Source of the DNA: Streptomyces sp. f51
GTDB lineage: Bacteria > Actinomycetota > Actinomycetes > Streptomycetales > Streptomycetaceae
Length of the DNA stretch: 64,000 nt
Reading direction: 5' to 3'
Assembly (NCBI RefSeq): GCF_037940415.1
Contig: NZ_CP149798.1
Location: 1,302,001 to 1,366,000, forward strand
Shown: piece after piece, positions 49,903 through 58,932 of the stretch
How the letters are laid out: every line of letters starts with the position of its first letter
How positions within the stretch are numbered: the stretch's first letter is position 1
Notes under the pieces: generated by a model
What the model was told of the DNA's origin: nothing
Database searches by the model: none
What the model saw: only the letters and a program-made list of their open reading frames with translations
Made by a program: the position numbers and the translations under genes

Positions 49903-50802
49903 TCAGCCGACGCTCACGCCGTAGTAGCTCAGCGCCTCGGTGACCGGCTGGAAGAAGGTCGTGCCGCCGGAGGTGCAGTTGCCGCTGCCGCCGGAGGTCA
50001 GACCGTACGCCACGCTGCCGCCGTACAGCGGGCCGCCGCTGTCGCCGCCCTCGGCGCAGACCGTGGTCTGGATCATGCCGTAGACGACGTCACCACTGCC
50101 GTAGTTGACCGTGGCGTTCAGAGCGGTGACCTTGCCGCTGTGCGTACCGGTGGTCGAGCCGCGCCGGTAGACCGTCGTGCCCACGCTGGGCGTGGCCGCG
50201 CTGCTGATCGTCTGGCTGCCGACCGCGCTCGGGTGCGCGACCGAGGAGTTGGTGTAGCGGACCAGCGCGAAGTCGTTGGTCGGGAAGCTGTAGCTGACGT
50301 TCGTGCCCAGCGTCGTGGTGTGCCCCGAGTTGGAGTACCAGGTGGAGGCGACCTGACCGCAGTGGCCGGCGGTCAGGAAGTAGTAGGTGCTCCCGCTGTG
50401 CACGTTGAAACCGAGCGAACAGCGGTAGGAACCGCCGTAGATGGCGTCGCCGCCGGTGATCAGCTTCTTGAAGGTGCCCGGTGTGTGCTTGATGGTGAGG
50501 GCGGCCGCGTTGCCGCCCGCCTCGCGCCCGATCTTCGCGATCTCCGCCTTCGAGACCGTGCTGTCGACGGTGACGACCACGCGGTTCGTCTTGGCGTCGA
50601 CCGCCCAGGCGGTGCCCGCGATGTCGGACTTGAGCACCGATTTCCCGGCACTGCTCAGCTGGGTCGCACTGAACGTGTGGGCGTCGGACGCGTTCGCGCT
50701 GGGGACCGCGAACGCTGCCGCGGCGACGAGTCCGGTGGCCACGGCGATCAGCCGGCTCCGTCTCGCGATGCCGCCGCGGGGGGTTGTGCGCTTGATCCTC
50801 AC
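49903..50802 (-). CDS. Streptogrisin B-like secreted serine protease
   Basis: 299-residue preproenzyme closely resembling S. griseus protease B. Signal peptide about 1-38 ([17 protein letters not shown]), pro-region about 70 residues, mature protease beginning near [20 protein letters not shown]. Triad: His in LTAGHC, Asp in FPTNDFALV, Ser in GGDSGGP. C-terminal [21 protein letters not shown] matches the family almost word for word. It is a nearby paralogue of the peptidase at 48.3-49.4 kb, each with its own terminator, so the pair probably arose by duplication but is transcribed separately. Confidence 0.94.
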   Translation of the reverse strand: MRIKRTTPRGGIARRSRLIAVATGLVAAAAFAVPSANASDAHTFSATQLSSAGKSVLKSDIAGTAWAVDAKTNRVVVTVDSTVSKAEIAKIGREAGGNAAALTIKHTPGTFKKLITGGDAIYGGSYRCSLGFNVHSGSTYYFLTAGHCGQVASTWYSNSGHTTTLGTNVSYSFPTNDFALVRYTNSSVAHPSAVGSQTISSAATPSVGTTVYRRGSTTGTHSGKVTALNATVNYGSGDVVYGMIQTTVCAEGGDSGGPLYGGSVAYGLTSGGSGNCTSGGTTFFQPVTEALSYYGVSVG

Positions 50803-51065
50803 GTTTCATTCCTCCGAAGGGAAGTTAGGGGCCCCATCTCGTGGGGTCGGGGCCCGTGAGGCGCAGCCGGGAGCCGCTCGTCCGGATTCCGAACAAGGCA
50901 TGCCCCTGACAAGGCGCTGAGGGGGAGTATTCGGCTGCGCGGCCGACAGACGCAAGGGCGCCTTTCGGCCGTGCAGCGTTCAACTTGCCCTCATGCAACG
51001 GAGGTTGATCATCGGACCACTGAAGGCACCGGATGTCCCGCGCGCCCCCGGAAGTCCCGGGAGCC

Positions 51066-51848
51066 TCAGGCCAGTCGGCGCTCCCCCGCGGCGACGGCGA
51101 CGCGCAGCGTGTTCCCGGGCGGCGGGAACGGGCAGACGAAATGATCGGCGAACGCGCACGGCGGAAGCAGGGTCCGGTTGAAGTCCACCGTCGTGCGTCC
51201 CTCGGCGTCGGGCGCGGCCGGCCGCAGGAACCGGAAGCGATAACTGCCGTCCCTGCTGGTGGTGTCGGCGAACACGGCCCACAGCGAGCCGTCGCTCTCC
51301 ACCGACACCTGGAGGGTGAGGTCCTGGCCGTCCAGGGTGAAGGCGAGGACTCCGCCGAGGGGGAGCCCGCGGGTCACCCCGTCGGCGTTCTCGACGCGCA
51401 CGGTACGGCCCTCGCCGTACGGGGTGAACTGTCCGGGCACCGACCAGCGCGGGTCGTACGGGGTCGCCTCGATGCCCGCGAAGGCCTTCCGGGCGGGCGA
51501 CTCGGGGTCGTACGCGCGGACGCCCCAGATCTCCTCGCGCACCAGCACGACGAACCGCCGCCCTCCGCGCCCGAGGCGGGCGTCGCCGGCCGGTCCGTAG
51601 TCCGCGTCCAGCACGATGTCGCCGGTGAACGGCTCGCCGTCGACCGTGAGCCCTTCCTCGGCCAGCGCCGTCAGAGCCACTCCGTCGCCCTTGACGGCCC
51701 AATGCCCCGGGATGTCCGGAAGTCGCCCCTCCGGATAGTCCTCGATCCAGTGGGTCGCGATCAGGGCGAGCGGGCCGTAGGGCGCGGACACCGTCGCCAC
51801 ACGGTGTTCCTGCCAGCGCTTCCAGTCCTCGGGTGCGTCCGTCGTCAT
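51066..51848 (-). CDS. DUF1684 protein
   Basis: 260-residue cytoplasmic protein of the DUF1684 family, common in actinobacteria and without known activity. Recognisable parts are DWKRWQEHRVATVSAPYGPLAL, FVVLVREEIWGVRAYDPESP and the C-terminal VDFNRTLLPPCAFADHFVCPFPPPGN, the best conserved stretch of the family. ATG 51848 (MTTDAPEDW) is used. An upstream in-frame ATG would add a 23-residue tail without a ribosome site. It follows the DUF5685 gene by 84 bases on the same strand. Function unknown. Confidence 0.85.
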   Translation of the reverse strand: MTTDAPEDWKRWQEHRVATVSAPYGPLALIATHWIEDYPEGRLPDIPGHWAVKGDGVALTALAEEGLTVDGEPFTGDIVLDADYGPAGDARLGRGGRRFVVLVREEIWGVRAYDPESPARKAFAGIEATPYDPRWSVPGQFTPYGEGRTVRVENADGVTRGLPLGGVLAFTLDGQDLTLQVSVESDGSLWAVFADTTSRDGSYRFRFLRPAAPDAEGRTTVDFNRTLLPPCAFADHFVCPFPPPGNTLRVAVAAGERRLA

Positions 51849-51932
51849 GTGATCAACCCTTGCACACGGGCTCGCCTGACCGGGGTACGGGAGCGGCCCC
51901 GTGTCATGACGGGACATCGCCCCCGCGCGCGG

Positions 51933-53189
51933 TCAGCATCCGCAGTCGCAGCACTCACAGCATTCGCAGCACTCGCAGCACTCGCAGCACTCACACGCGT
52001 CGCAGCAACCGCCGTCGCAGTCGCAGCTGTTCAGGCACCCTTCGCGCTTCTTGCGCGACCACGGGCCCTCGTACTGGTCGGCGCAGCACACCTTGCAGGT
52101 GCAGCACAGCCCGACGGCCGCGGCGCAGCCCGCCCAGAATCCGCGCTTGCCGGGAGGCGGCGGAAGGACGGGGCCGCCGCCGAAGGGGTTCCCACCGCCG
52201 GCGTACGGGTTCCCGCCGTGCTGGGGCGGCCCGAAGGACCCCTCGGGCCCCGGCACCAGTGCGGAGCCCGTCGCGTCGAGGAGGACACCGGACCCGGCGG
52301 AGCCGTGCGCTCCGCCCCCCGTGTGCCCGCACCCCGACGTCCCGAACGCGCGGTCGACGGAGCGGCCCAGTTCGTGGACGAGCAGCATGTGCGCCAGCCC
52401 GCTGTCGGTGAACTCGGCCTCGCGCAGGGCGAGCCGTATCCCGTGCAGGGCGTCGTCGGCGAGCCTGCGGGCCTCGGTGAGCGGGGTCCCGGTGGCCGTG
52501 AGCGGGTTCCAGGCCCCCGACGCCGCGTCGGCCTCCCTGTCCTCCACGGCGTCCAGCAGATGGGCGAGCCGCCCGAAGAGCCGCCCGGCCTCGGCCAGCG
52601 CGGCGGCGTTGCCGGGGCGGCCCGCGAGGACCGCGGTGTGCGCGAACGCGGCGGCGGTGGCGGTCTCGGTGGGTTCCGTGACCGTCAGCAACGGCGTTCC
52701 GGGCCCGGCCAGCGCCTCGATCCCGATCTGGCGGTCCACCGCGTCGACGAGCACCGCGGTGTCGAAGCCCACGGCGGTTCCCGTCCGGGCGCCCGCCCTG
52801 CCCCAGCTCGTGGCGACCCGGCGCGCCGCGAGCGCGACGGGTCTGCGCGCGAGGAGACCGTCGCCGTCGGCGACATGGTCGCGCACCTTCGCCGAGGCGA
52901 GGACCAGCGAGACGGCGGCGGCGAGCCGCGCGCCCTCGCCCTGCGCGACCGATGCGGTCCGCATACCGCGCAGGGGGCAGGGCCCCGCGGTGCGCCGCGT
53001 TCCCGCCGCCTTCGCGGTCTGAGCCTCCGTCAGAACCGATATCAGCAGGCCGTCATAGTTGGTGACCACCCGCGCGAACTGGCCGTGGTCCCCGCGCAGT
53101 GCGAGACACAGCCCGCACAAATGCGCCATCCACTGCGCCTTGAGCCCTTCACCGAGCCGGTGGACGCAGGGCCTCACGATTCCGAACAC
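51933..53189 (-). CDS. DUF5685 protein with metallothionein-like Cys tail
   Basis: 418-residue Streptomyces-type DUF5685 protein. GTG 53189 (VFGIVRPCVHRLGEGL) follows GGGGGAG. N-terminal Cys cluster (RPCVHRL..LCGLCLALRG), an Ala-rich helical body, a Gly/Pro-rich linker (NPYAGGGNPFGGGP). Then a final segment of about 58 residues contains 23 Cys, ending in five ECC triplets and DCGC. The tail is like a metallothionein and could bind several Zn, Cu or Cd ions or Fe-S. No signal peptide, so it is cytoplasmic. The 9-bp DNA repeat behind the ECC triplets can vary in copy number. Function unknown. Confidence 0.82.
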   Translation of the reverse strand: MFGIVRPCVHRLGEGLKAQWMAHLCGLCLALRGDHGQFARVVTNYDGLLISVLTEAQTAKAAGTRRTAGPCPLRGMRTASVAQGEGARLAAAVSLVLASAKVRDHVADGDGLLARRPVALAARRVATSWGRAGARTGTAVGFDTAVLVDAVDRQIGIEALAGPGTPLLTVTEPTETATAAAFAHTAVLAGRPGNAAALAEAGRLFGRLAHLLDAVEDREADAASGAWNPLTATGTPLTEARRLADDALHGIRLALREAEFTDSGLAHMLLVHELGRSVDRAFGTSGCGHTGGGAHGSAGSGVLLDATGSALVPGPEGSFGPPQHGGNPYAGGGNPFGGGPVLPPPPGKRGFWAGCAAAVGLCCTCKVCCADQYEGPWSRKKREGCLNSCDCDGGCCDACECCECCECCECCECCDCGC

Positions 53190-53478
53190 GACACTCCCCC
53201 GTGACCCGTACGACATTGAAGTCCGGCATCGTATCGACCCTTCCGTTCACCCGTACGCACCGCTCGTCACCCGGTCGCCGAGAGAAATCATATTTCACTC
53301 TCAGTCAGCAGCCTTACCCCGTACGACCCTTGGGGGGCGCGGGCTCTCGACGGATTCGCTGTGCACCAGTACCGTCACGAAACCCCCACGCGGCGTCTAT
53401 CCACTTGGCGCGACATCCGCATCATGGACGACCATGGGGATGCGGAAGCACGAAAGACCGCTGTGAGAGGAGGCGTCC

Positions 53479-53916
53479 ATGGGATCGGTGCGCAAGGCGA
53501 GTGCCTGGCTTGGCCTCGTCGACGACAACGATGACGAGCGTTACTACGACGACGACTACGCCGAGGGTCAGGACTCCGGCGACGCGTGGGTCACCGACCC
53601 GCGGGTGAAGGTTGCTTCCGAGACGGCGGAGGAGAAGGGCCGCCGGATCGGTACGGTCACCCCGGACAGCTTCCGGGACGCGCGCGGTATCGGCGAACTC
53701 TTCCGGGACGGCGTCCCGGTCATCATCAACCTCACGTCCATGGAGGCCGCCGACGCCAAGCGGGTGGTGGACTTCGCGGCCGGTCTGACCTTCGGCCTGC
53801 GCGGCACCATCGAGCGGGTGGCGACCCGGGTCTTCCTGCTGACCCCGGCGCACACGGAGATCGTCAGCGGCGAGGCCGCGGGCCGTCAGACGGACGGTTT
53901 CTTCAACCAGAGCTGA
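53479..53916 (+). CDS. SepF-like cell-division protein
   Basis: 145-residue SepF paralogue. N-terminal amphipathic helix ([18 protein letters not shown]) for membrane contact, acidic linker with DDDYAEGQD, then the SepF core. The core covers [46 protein letters not shown] (in part shown) and [12 protein letters not shown], which in SepF forms the dimer that binds the FtsZ tail. ATG 53479 follows GAGGAGG. It is away from the dcw cluster, so it is one of the extra SepF-like proteins of streptomycetes (SflA/SflB class, from memory). These tune Z-ring placement in sporulating hyphae. Confidence 0.9.
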   Translation: MGSVRKASAWLGLVDDNDDERYYDDDYAEGQDSGDAWVTDPRVKVASETAEEKGRRIGTVTPDSFRDARGIGELFRDGVPVIINLTSMEAADAKRVVDFAAGLTFGLRGTIERVATRVFLLTPAHTEIVSGEAAGRQTDGFFNQS

Positions 53917-53967
53917 GGCGGGGCCGCTCACCGGCCCCGCCTCACCGGGGCTTCACGACCGGGGTCT

Positions 53968-55158
53968 TCACCGGAAGGCGTCGAGCCCGGTGAGCGCCTT
54001 GCCCAGCACGAGCTGATGCATTTCGACGGTGCCCTCGTACGTGAGCACCGACTCCAGGTTCGTGGCGTGCCGCATGACGGGGTATTCCAGCGAGATCCCG
54101 TTGGCACCGAGGATCGTGCGCGAGGTACGGCAGATCTCGATGGCCTCGCGTACGTTGTTGAGCTTGCCGAAGCTGATCTGCTCGGGGCGGAGCCGTCCCG
54201 CGTCCATACGGCGCCCCAGGTGATGGGCGAGCAGGATGCCCTTGTGCAGTTCGACGGCCATGTCGGCGAGTTTGGCCTGGGTGAGCTGGAAGCCGCCGAT
54301 GGGGCGTCCGAACTGCTCACGTGTCTTCGCGTAGGCGACGGCGGACTCGAAGCTGGAGCGCGCCGCGCCCATGGCACCCCAGACGATCCCGTACCGCGCG
54401 TGCGAGAGGCAGCCGAGCGGGCCCCTCAGGCCGACGACGTCGGGCAGGACGGCGTCGGCCGGCAGCCGCACGTCGTCGAGGACCAGCTCACTGGTCACGC
54501 TCGCCCGCAGGGACCACTTGTGCTTGATCTCGGGGGCGGAGAAACCGGGCGCGTCGGTGGGGACGACGAAGCCGCGGATGCCGTCGTCGGTCTGGGCCCA
54601 GACGACGGCGACACCGGCGACGGATCCGTTGGTGATCCACATCTTGCGCCCGTTCAGGACCCAGTCCCCGCCGTCGCGCTTGGCGTGGGTGCGCATGGAG
54701 GCGGGGTCGGATCCGTGGTCGGGCTCGGTCAGTCCGAAGCATCCGATGATCTCGCCCGAGGCCATCCGGGGCAGCCAGGCCTGCTTCTGCTCCTCGCTGC
54801 CGAACCGGTGGATCGCGTACATGGCGAGCGAGCCCTGCACCGAGACGAGCGAGCGGATGCCGGAGTCGGCCGCTTCGAGTTCCAGACAGGCCAGGCCGTA
54901 CTGGACGGCGCTGGCCCCGGCGCACCCGTATCCCTGGAGCGACATGCCGAGGGCGCCGATGCCGCCGAGCTCCCTGGCCAGTTCCCGGATGCCGGGCAGC
55001 TCGCCCTTCTCGTACCAGTCGGCGACGTACGGCAGGACGCGGTCCGCGGCCCAGGTCCGCACGGTGTCGCGGATGGCCAGGTCCTCCGCGTCCAGCAGGT
55101 CGTCGATCCCCAGCGGGTCGGCGGGGTCGAAGGGCGGCAGCTTCGAGGACGCGGACAT
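53968..55158 (-). CDS. Acyl-CoA dehydrogenase, glutaryl-CoA dehydrogenase-like
   Basis: 396-residue FAD-dependent enzyme. The N-terminal PPFDPADPLGIDDLLDAEDL and the RDTVRTWAADRVLPYVADWYEKGELP layout resemble glutaryl-CoA dehydrogenase, which both oxidises and decarboxylates. The signature CFGLTEPDHGSDPASM and catalytic Glu375 in TYEGTVEMHQL are intact. The exact substrate is uncertain. ATG 55158 (MSASSKLPP) is used. A perfect-armed operator, AACTAGCACCGCTAGTT, lies 25-41 bases upstream and matches the sites at 7.8 and 12.4 kb, tying it to that TetR regulon. It ends convergent with the SepF-like gene. Confidence 0.9.
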   Translation of the reverse strand: MSASSKLPPFDPADPLGIDDLLDAEDLAIRDTVRTWAADRVLPYVADWYEKGELPGIRELARELGGIGALGMSLQGYGCAGASAVQYGLACLELEAADSGIRSLVSVQGSLAMYAIHRFGSEEQKQAWLPRMASGEIIGCFGLTEPDHGSDPASMRTHAKRDGGDWVLNGRKMWITNGSVAGVAVVWAQTDDGIRGFVVPTDAPGFSAPEIKHKWSLRASVTSELVLDDVRLPADAVLPDVVGLRGPLGCLSHARYGIVWGAMGAARSSFESAVAYAKTREQFGRPIGGFQLTQAKLADMAVELHKGILLAHHLGRRMDAGRLRPEQISFGKLNNVREAIEICRTSRTILGANGISLEYPVMRHATNLESVLTYEGTVEMHQLVLGKALTGLDAFR

Positions 55159-55182
55159 ACGACAGCCTCCGGCAGGGGTGAC

Positions 55183-55199
55183 AACTAGCACCGCTAGTT
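55183..55199. promoter_or_regulatory. TetR operator, site 3 (second acyl-CoA dehydrogenase)
   Basis: AACTAGCACCGCTAGTT has perfect 7-base arms (AACTAGC/GCTAGTT). It is the most symmetrical of the three related sites and lies 25 bases before ATG 55158. Confidence 0.75.
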
Positions 55200-55254
55200 A
55201 AGGATCTCGGCCCGACGTTACGGCGCGGTGCGCCGCAAGTCCAGGGCACTTCGG

Positions 55255-55630
55255 CCTGGCGGCCCGCCCACCAGGTACGCCCACGGGGCTGCCACGCGCG
55301 GCCCGCGGGCGCCTGCGGGCCGTCCTCGGCCGGCCGCGCAGTTCCTCGCGCCCCTGCGGGGGCGCCCCGTAGCGCGGCCTGGCATCCCATCCGGCCGGGT
55401 ACGCCCACGGGGCTGCCGCTTGCGGACCGTGGGCGCCCGCGGGCCGCCCGCGGGCGCCGCGCAGTTCCTCGCGCCCCTGCGAGGGCGCCCCGTAGCACGG
55501 CCCGGCAACCCATCCGGCCGGGTACGCCCAGCGGGCTGCCGCTTGCGGGCCGCGGGCCGTCTTCGCTCGGCCGCGCAGTTCCTCGCGCCCCTGCGGGGGC
55601 GCCGTGGGGGCGCGAGGAACTGCGCGAGCG
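55255..55630. repeat. Tandem intergenic repeats carrying the Streptomyces GGGGCGCGAGGAACTGCGC element
   Basis: A unit of about 114-123 bp is present three times. Each contains GCGCAGTTCCTCGCGCCCC plus its GC-rich arm (55336-55367, 55459-55490, 55573-55604) and a conserved GGTACGCCCACGGGGCTGCC stretch. An inverted copy of the element follows at 55606-55625, so the last two can form a long hairpin. This short element is dispersed in intergenic regions of many Streptomyces genomes (from memory). Here it has been amplified between the acyl-CoA dehydrogenase and exporter genes and may act as terminator. Confidence 0.75.
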
Positions 55631-55706
55631 AGCACGACGAGCCTTTCCGCCCGAGGACCGGGCCGCCGCACCCGCGGCGCCGCTCGGCGGGCCCGGAAGC
55701 CGTGGG

Positions 55707-57497
55707 CTAGGCGGAGACCCGGGTCTCCGGGGTCCCGGCGACGTCCCGGGGAGCCGGGATGCCGGCGGGGTCCGTCGCGGGCGCCGGAGTCGCGGCGGCG
55801 GAGCGGACACCGGCAGCCGTCGCCGGAGCCGGGATCGCCGGAGCGGGGAGGCCGGACTGAGCCGGAGTCGGACGGCCGGAAGGAGCCGGAGTCTGCGCCG
55901 GGAGGCCGGCGGCGTCCGTCGCGGGGGCCGGGGTCCCGGACACGTCCGCCGCCGGTGCCCCGCAGTCCATGACCCGTGGCAGCCGCAGCGCGATCACGGC
56001 GCCCAGCAGCAGCAGACCCGCGCTCACCAGAAGCGTCACATGCAGTCCGTGCACGAAGGAGTCACGGGCGGCGTGCCGCAGGGCGCCGCCCGAGGCACCG
56101 CCGAGCCGGTCGGCGACCTGGTACGCCTCGCCCAGCGAGTGTGCCGCCGCCGTCGAATCGGCCCTCCCGACCCCGGGGACGGACGACAGCCCGGGGGCGT
56201 ACGCCGCGTTCATCACGCTCCCCAGCAGCGCGATGCCGAGGCCCGCGCCGAGCTGGTACGAGGTCTCGCCGATCGCCGCGGCACCGCCCGACTGCGCCTG
56301 CGGGGCCTCGCTCAGCATGGACTCGTACGCCCCGAAGAGCGTGGTCTCCAGGCCGAAGCCGAGCAGCACGAAGCCGAAGAGCAGCAGCCCGGTGTTGTCG
56401 TTCCCCCCCATCAGCGTGAGCGTGACCACGGCAGCGGCGGTGAGACAGAACCCGAAGGAGACCATCGCGCGGGGCCCGAACCTGCGCAGCAGCTTCGCCC
56501 CCGCGAGACCCGCGGCCATCGCGGCGACGGTGAGCGGCAGCAGCCGCAGCCCGGTCTGGAGCGGGGAGAGGCCGAGTACGAGCTGGAGGTACTGGGCGGC
56601 GATCAGTTCGAGGCCCACCAGCGCGAGCATCGCGAGCACGATGCAGCCCACCGACGTGCTGAAGGCCGGGCGCGCGAACAGGCGCAGGTCGACAAGGGGA
56701 TGCCGGCGCCGCCGCTGCCGTCGTACGAAGGCGGCCATCAGCACCGCGCCGACGAGCAGGGAACCGAGGGTGAAGGGGCTGAGCGGTGCCTCGCCGCCGC
56801 CGAGACGCTTGACGCCGAGGACGAGTCCGAACAGGCCGGCGGCGGCCATGAGCGCCCCGACCACGTCCCAGGGGCCGTCGCGGTCGCCGCGGGACTCGGG
56901 CAGCAGCAGCCGTCCGATCGGCAGACTGACGATCATCAGCGGGATGTTGACGAGGAAGACCGATCCCCACCAGAAGTGTTCGAGGAGGAAACCGCCGAGG
57001 AGCGGCCCGACCGCCGCGCCGACGGCGGCGACGGCGCTCCAGATGCCGATGGCCAGCGCCCGCTCGCGCCGGTCGGGGAAGACCTCGCGCAGGATCGACA
57101 GGGTGGCGGGCATGATCATCGCGCCGCCGACGCCGAGCAGGGCGCGGGCGCCTATCAGGAGCTGCGCGTTCCCGGAGAAGGCCGCGATGCCGGAGGCGAC
57201 GCCGAAGAGGGCGTATCCGAGGAGGAGGACCCGCCGTCGGCCGATCCGGTCACCCAGCGTGCCGAAGAGGATGAGGAGCGAGGCGCAGACGAGGGGGTAG
57301 ACGTCGACGATCCAGAGCAGTTCCATCGCGCCGGGCTTCAGGTCCTCGGTGACGGCGGGCACCGCGACGTGGAGCACGGTGGCGTCGAGGGCGACCAGCA
57401 GCAGGCTGACGCACAGGACGACGAGGACGACCCAGCGGTTGGCACCGGCTCCGGTCTCCCGACGGCATCGCGCGGCGGCCGTGGTCGTCCCGGACAT
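55707..57497 (-). CDS. MFS drug exporter, 14-helix DHA2 family
   Basis: 596-residue multidrug efflux protein. Fourteen hydrophobic segments between about residues 24 and 510. Motif A-like GTLGDRIGRRRVLLLGY after helix 2, motif C-like GVGGAMIMPATLSILREVFP, and VLDATVLHVAVP-like first helix (VALDATVLHVAVPAV). A Pro/Ala-rich, repetitive 80-residue cytoplasmic tail (PAPATD and GIPAP words) is unusual for the family. ATG 57497 (MSGTTTAAARC) has GGAGG eight bases upstream. The earlier in-frame ATG has no site. It is divergent from the membrane glycosyltransferase-like gene, and no adjacent regulator is seen. Substrate unknown. Confidence 0.9.
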   Translation of the reverse strand: MSGTTTAAARCRRETGAGANRWVVLVVLCVSLLLVALDATVLHVAVPAVTEDLKPGAMELLWIVDVYPLVCASLLILFGTLGDRIGRRRVLLLGYALFGVASGIAAFSGNAQLLIGARALLGVGGAMIMPATLSILREVFPDRRERALAIGIWSAVAAVGAAVGPLLGGFLLEHFWWGSVFLVNIPLMIVSLPIGRLLLPESRGDRDGPWDVVGALMAAAGLFGLVLGVKRLGGGEAPLSPFTLGSLLVGAVLMAAFVRRQRRRRHPLVDLRLFARPAFSTSVGCIVLAMLALVGLELIAAQYLQLVLGLSPLQTGLRLLPLTVAAMAAGLAGAKLLRRFGPRAMVSFGFCLTAAAVVTLTLMGGNDNTGLLLFGFVLLGFGLETTLFGAYESMLSEAPQAQSGGAAAIGETSYQLGAGLGIALLGSVMNAAYAPGLSSVPGVGRADSTAAAHSLGEAYQVADRLGGASGGALRHAARDSFVHGLHVTLLVSAGLLLLGAVIALRLPRVMDCGAPAADVSGTPAPATDAAGLPAQTPAPSGRPTPAQSGLPAPAIPAPATAAGVRSAAATPAPATDPAGIPAPRDVAGTPETRVSA

Positions 57498-57740
57498 GTA
57501 CGTACCTCCAGAGGTTCCCTCGCGTTCTGCGGATCCGCAGGGTGGGGACTCCCTGGGGCTGCGGCCCGGAGAGCGGAGTCCCGGGCCCACGCAGCAAAGG
57601 CGAGTGAGCCGTCAGCGTACGCGAGTTCTCTCCGGGGACACGTGGCGGACCTCTCACGTTCGCTGACCAGGCATGTGGTGTACGCCACGCCGCCCGCATG
57701 TCGACACGCCGTACACACCCGGCCGGTTCCGCGCTCTGCC

Positions 57741-57746
57741 GATAAT
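57741..57746 (+). promoter_or_regulatory. -10 box for a leaderless message
   Basis: GATAAT seven bases before GTG 57754, with no Shine-Dalgarno sequence. Confidence 0.45.
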
Positions 57747-57753
57747 CGAGCCC

Positions 57754-58932
57754 GTGACCGATCCGCAGAGTCCCGCCGAGACGCCCCCCGGGGGCGCCCT
57801 GCGCAGAGCCGCGCCCGCCCTGCTCGGGTACGCGGCGGTGCGCGCGCTGGGTCTGGTCACGCTCGCCGTGTGGAGCGCGGCGAACGGCGCGAGCGCGCAC
57901 CGGCTGCTGTCGGAGCGGTGGGACTCGCTCTGGTACACCAGGGTCGCCGGGCTCGGCTACGGCTACGAGGTCCGCCTCCCGGACGGGGACGTGCACTCCA
58001 ATCTCGCGTTCTTCCCGCTGCTGCCCTGGCTGGAGGGGTTCCTGCACGCGGTGTCACCGCTGTCGTACGCGGACGCGGGTCTGCTGGTCTCCGCGGTGGC
58101 CTCGCTCGCCGCGGCGTGGGGGATCTTCGCGGTCGCCGACCACGTCCACGGCGGCCGCACGGGGGTGTGCGCGGTGCTGCTGTGGGCGGTGCTGCCCGTC
58201 GGCGTCGTGCAGTCGATGGCGTACAGCGAGTCGCTGTTCACGGCGCTCGCCGCGTGGTCGCTGTACGCGGTGCTGACCGGCCGCTGGGCGACCGCCGGGC
58301 TGCTCGCCGCGCTGGCGGGGCTGACGCGGCCGGTGGGGGTGGCGGTGGTGGCGGCGCTGTGGGTGGCGGCGATTACATCCTTCGTGGGAGAACGCCGGCG
58401 CGGCGGGAGCACGCCCCGGACGGACGGCGCGCGTGGGGGGCGGCGCGCCCTGGCCATGATCATCGCGCCGCTCGGCGCCGCCGGTTACGTGCTGTGGGTG
58501 GGGCACCGCACGGGCAGGGGCCCGTTCGGTTATCTCGACGTCCAGGCGGGCTGGCGGAACGGCTTCGACGGCGGGTACGCCTTCGGGCGCTTCGTGGCCG
58601 AAAAGTTCACTTCGTTCCCTTCGGCCCTGGCCGGCGCCGCCCTGATCGCCGGGGTCGTGCTGGTCCTGTGGCTCTACGTGACGTGCGTGCGCCAGGGCCA
58701 GCCGCCGGCGCTCCTGGTCTACGCGGGGATCGTCGTCGCTCTCGCCCTGTGCGCGTCGAGCTACTTCGGCTCGAAGCCGCGTCTGCTGCTGCCCGCCTTC
58801 CCGCTTCTGTTCCCTCCGGCGAGGGCCCTGGCCCGGCTGCGTCCTTCCAGGTCGGCGCTGGTGCTCGGGGGTCTGGCGGTGGCCTCGGCGGTGTACGGCG
58901 CGATCTGGCTGAACGGCTCCGGGCCTCCCTGA
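57754..58932 (+). CDS. Polytopic membrane glycosyltransferase, PIG-V/GT-C mannosyltransferase-like
   Basis: 392-residue integral membrane protein with about ten helices. It fits the GT-C fold of bacterial PIG-V-like mannosyltransferases that use polyprenyl-phosphate sugars. After helix 1 the loop RWDSLWYTRVAGLGYGYE contains the acidic pair expected at the active site, followed by SNLAFFPLLPWLEGFL, the family hallmark. The C-terminal SKPRLLLPAFPLLFP is also typical. GTG 57754 (VTDPQSP) is preferred because a GATAAT -10 box lies seven bases before it and no ribosome site exists. Acceptor unknown. Confidence 0.82.
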   Translation: MTDPQSPAETPPGGALRRAAPALLGYAAVRALGLVTLAVWSAANGASAHRLLSERWDSLWYTRVAGLGYGYEVRLPDGDVHSNLAFFPLLPWLEGFLHAVSPLSYADAGLLVSAVASLAAAWGIFAVADHVHGGRTGVCAVLLWAVLPVGVVQSMAYSESLFTALAAWSLYAVLTGRWATAGLLAALAGLTRPVGVAVVAALWVAAITSFVGERRRGGSTPRTDGARGGRRALAMIIAPLGAAGYVLWVGHRTGRGPFGYLDVQAGWRNGFDGGYAFGRFVAEKFTSFPSALAGAALIAGVVLVLWLYVTCVRQGQPPALLVYAGIVVALALCASSYFGSKPRLLLPAFPLLFPPARALARLRPSRSALVLGGLAVASAVYGAIWLNGSGPP

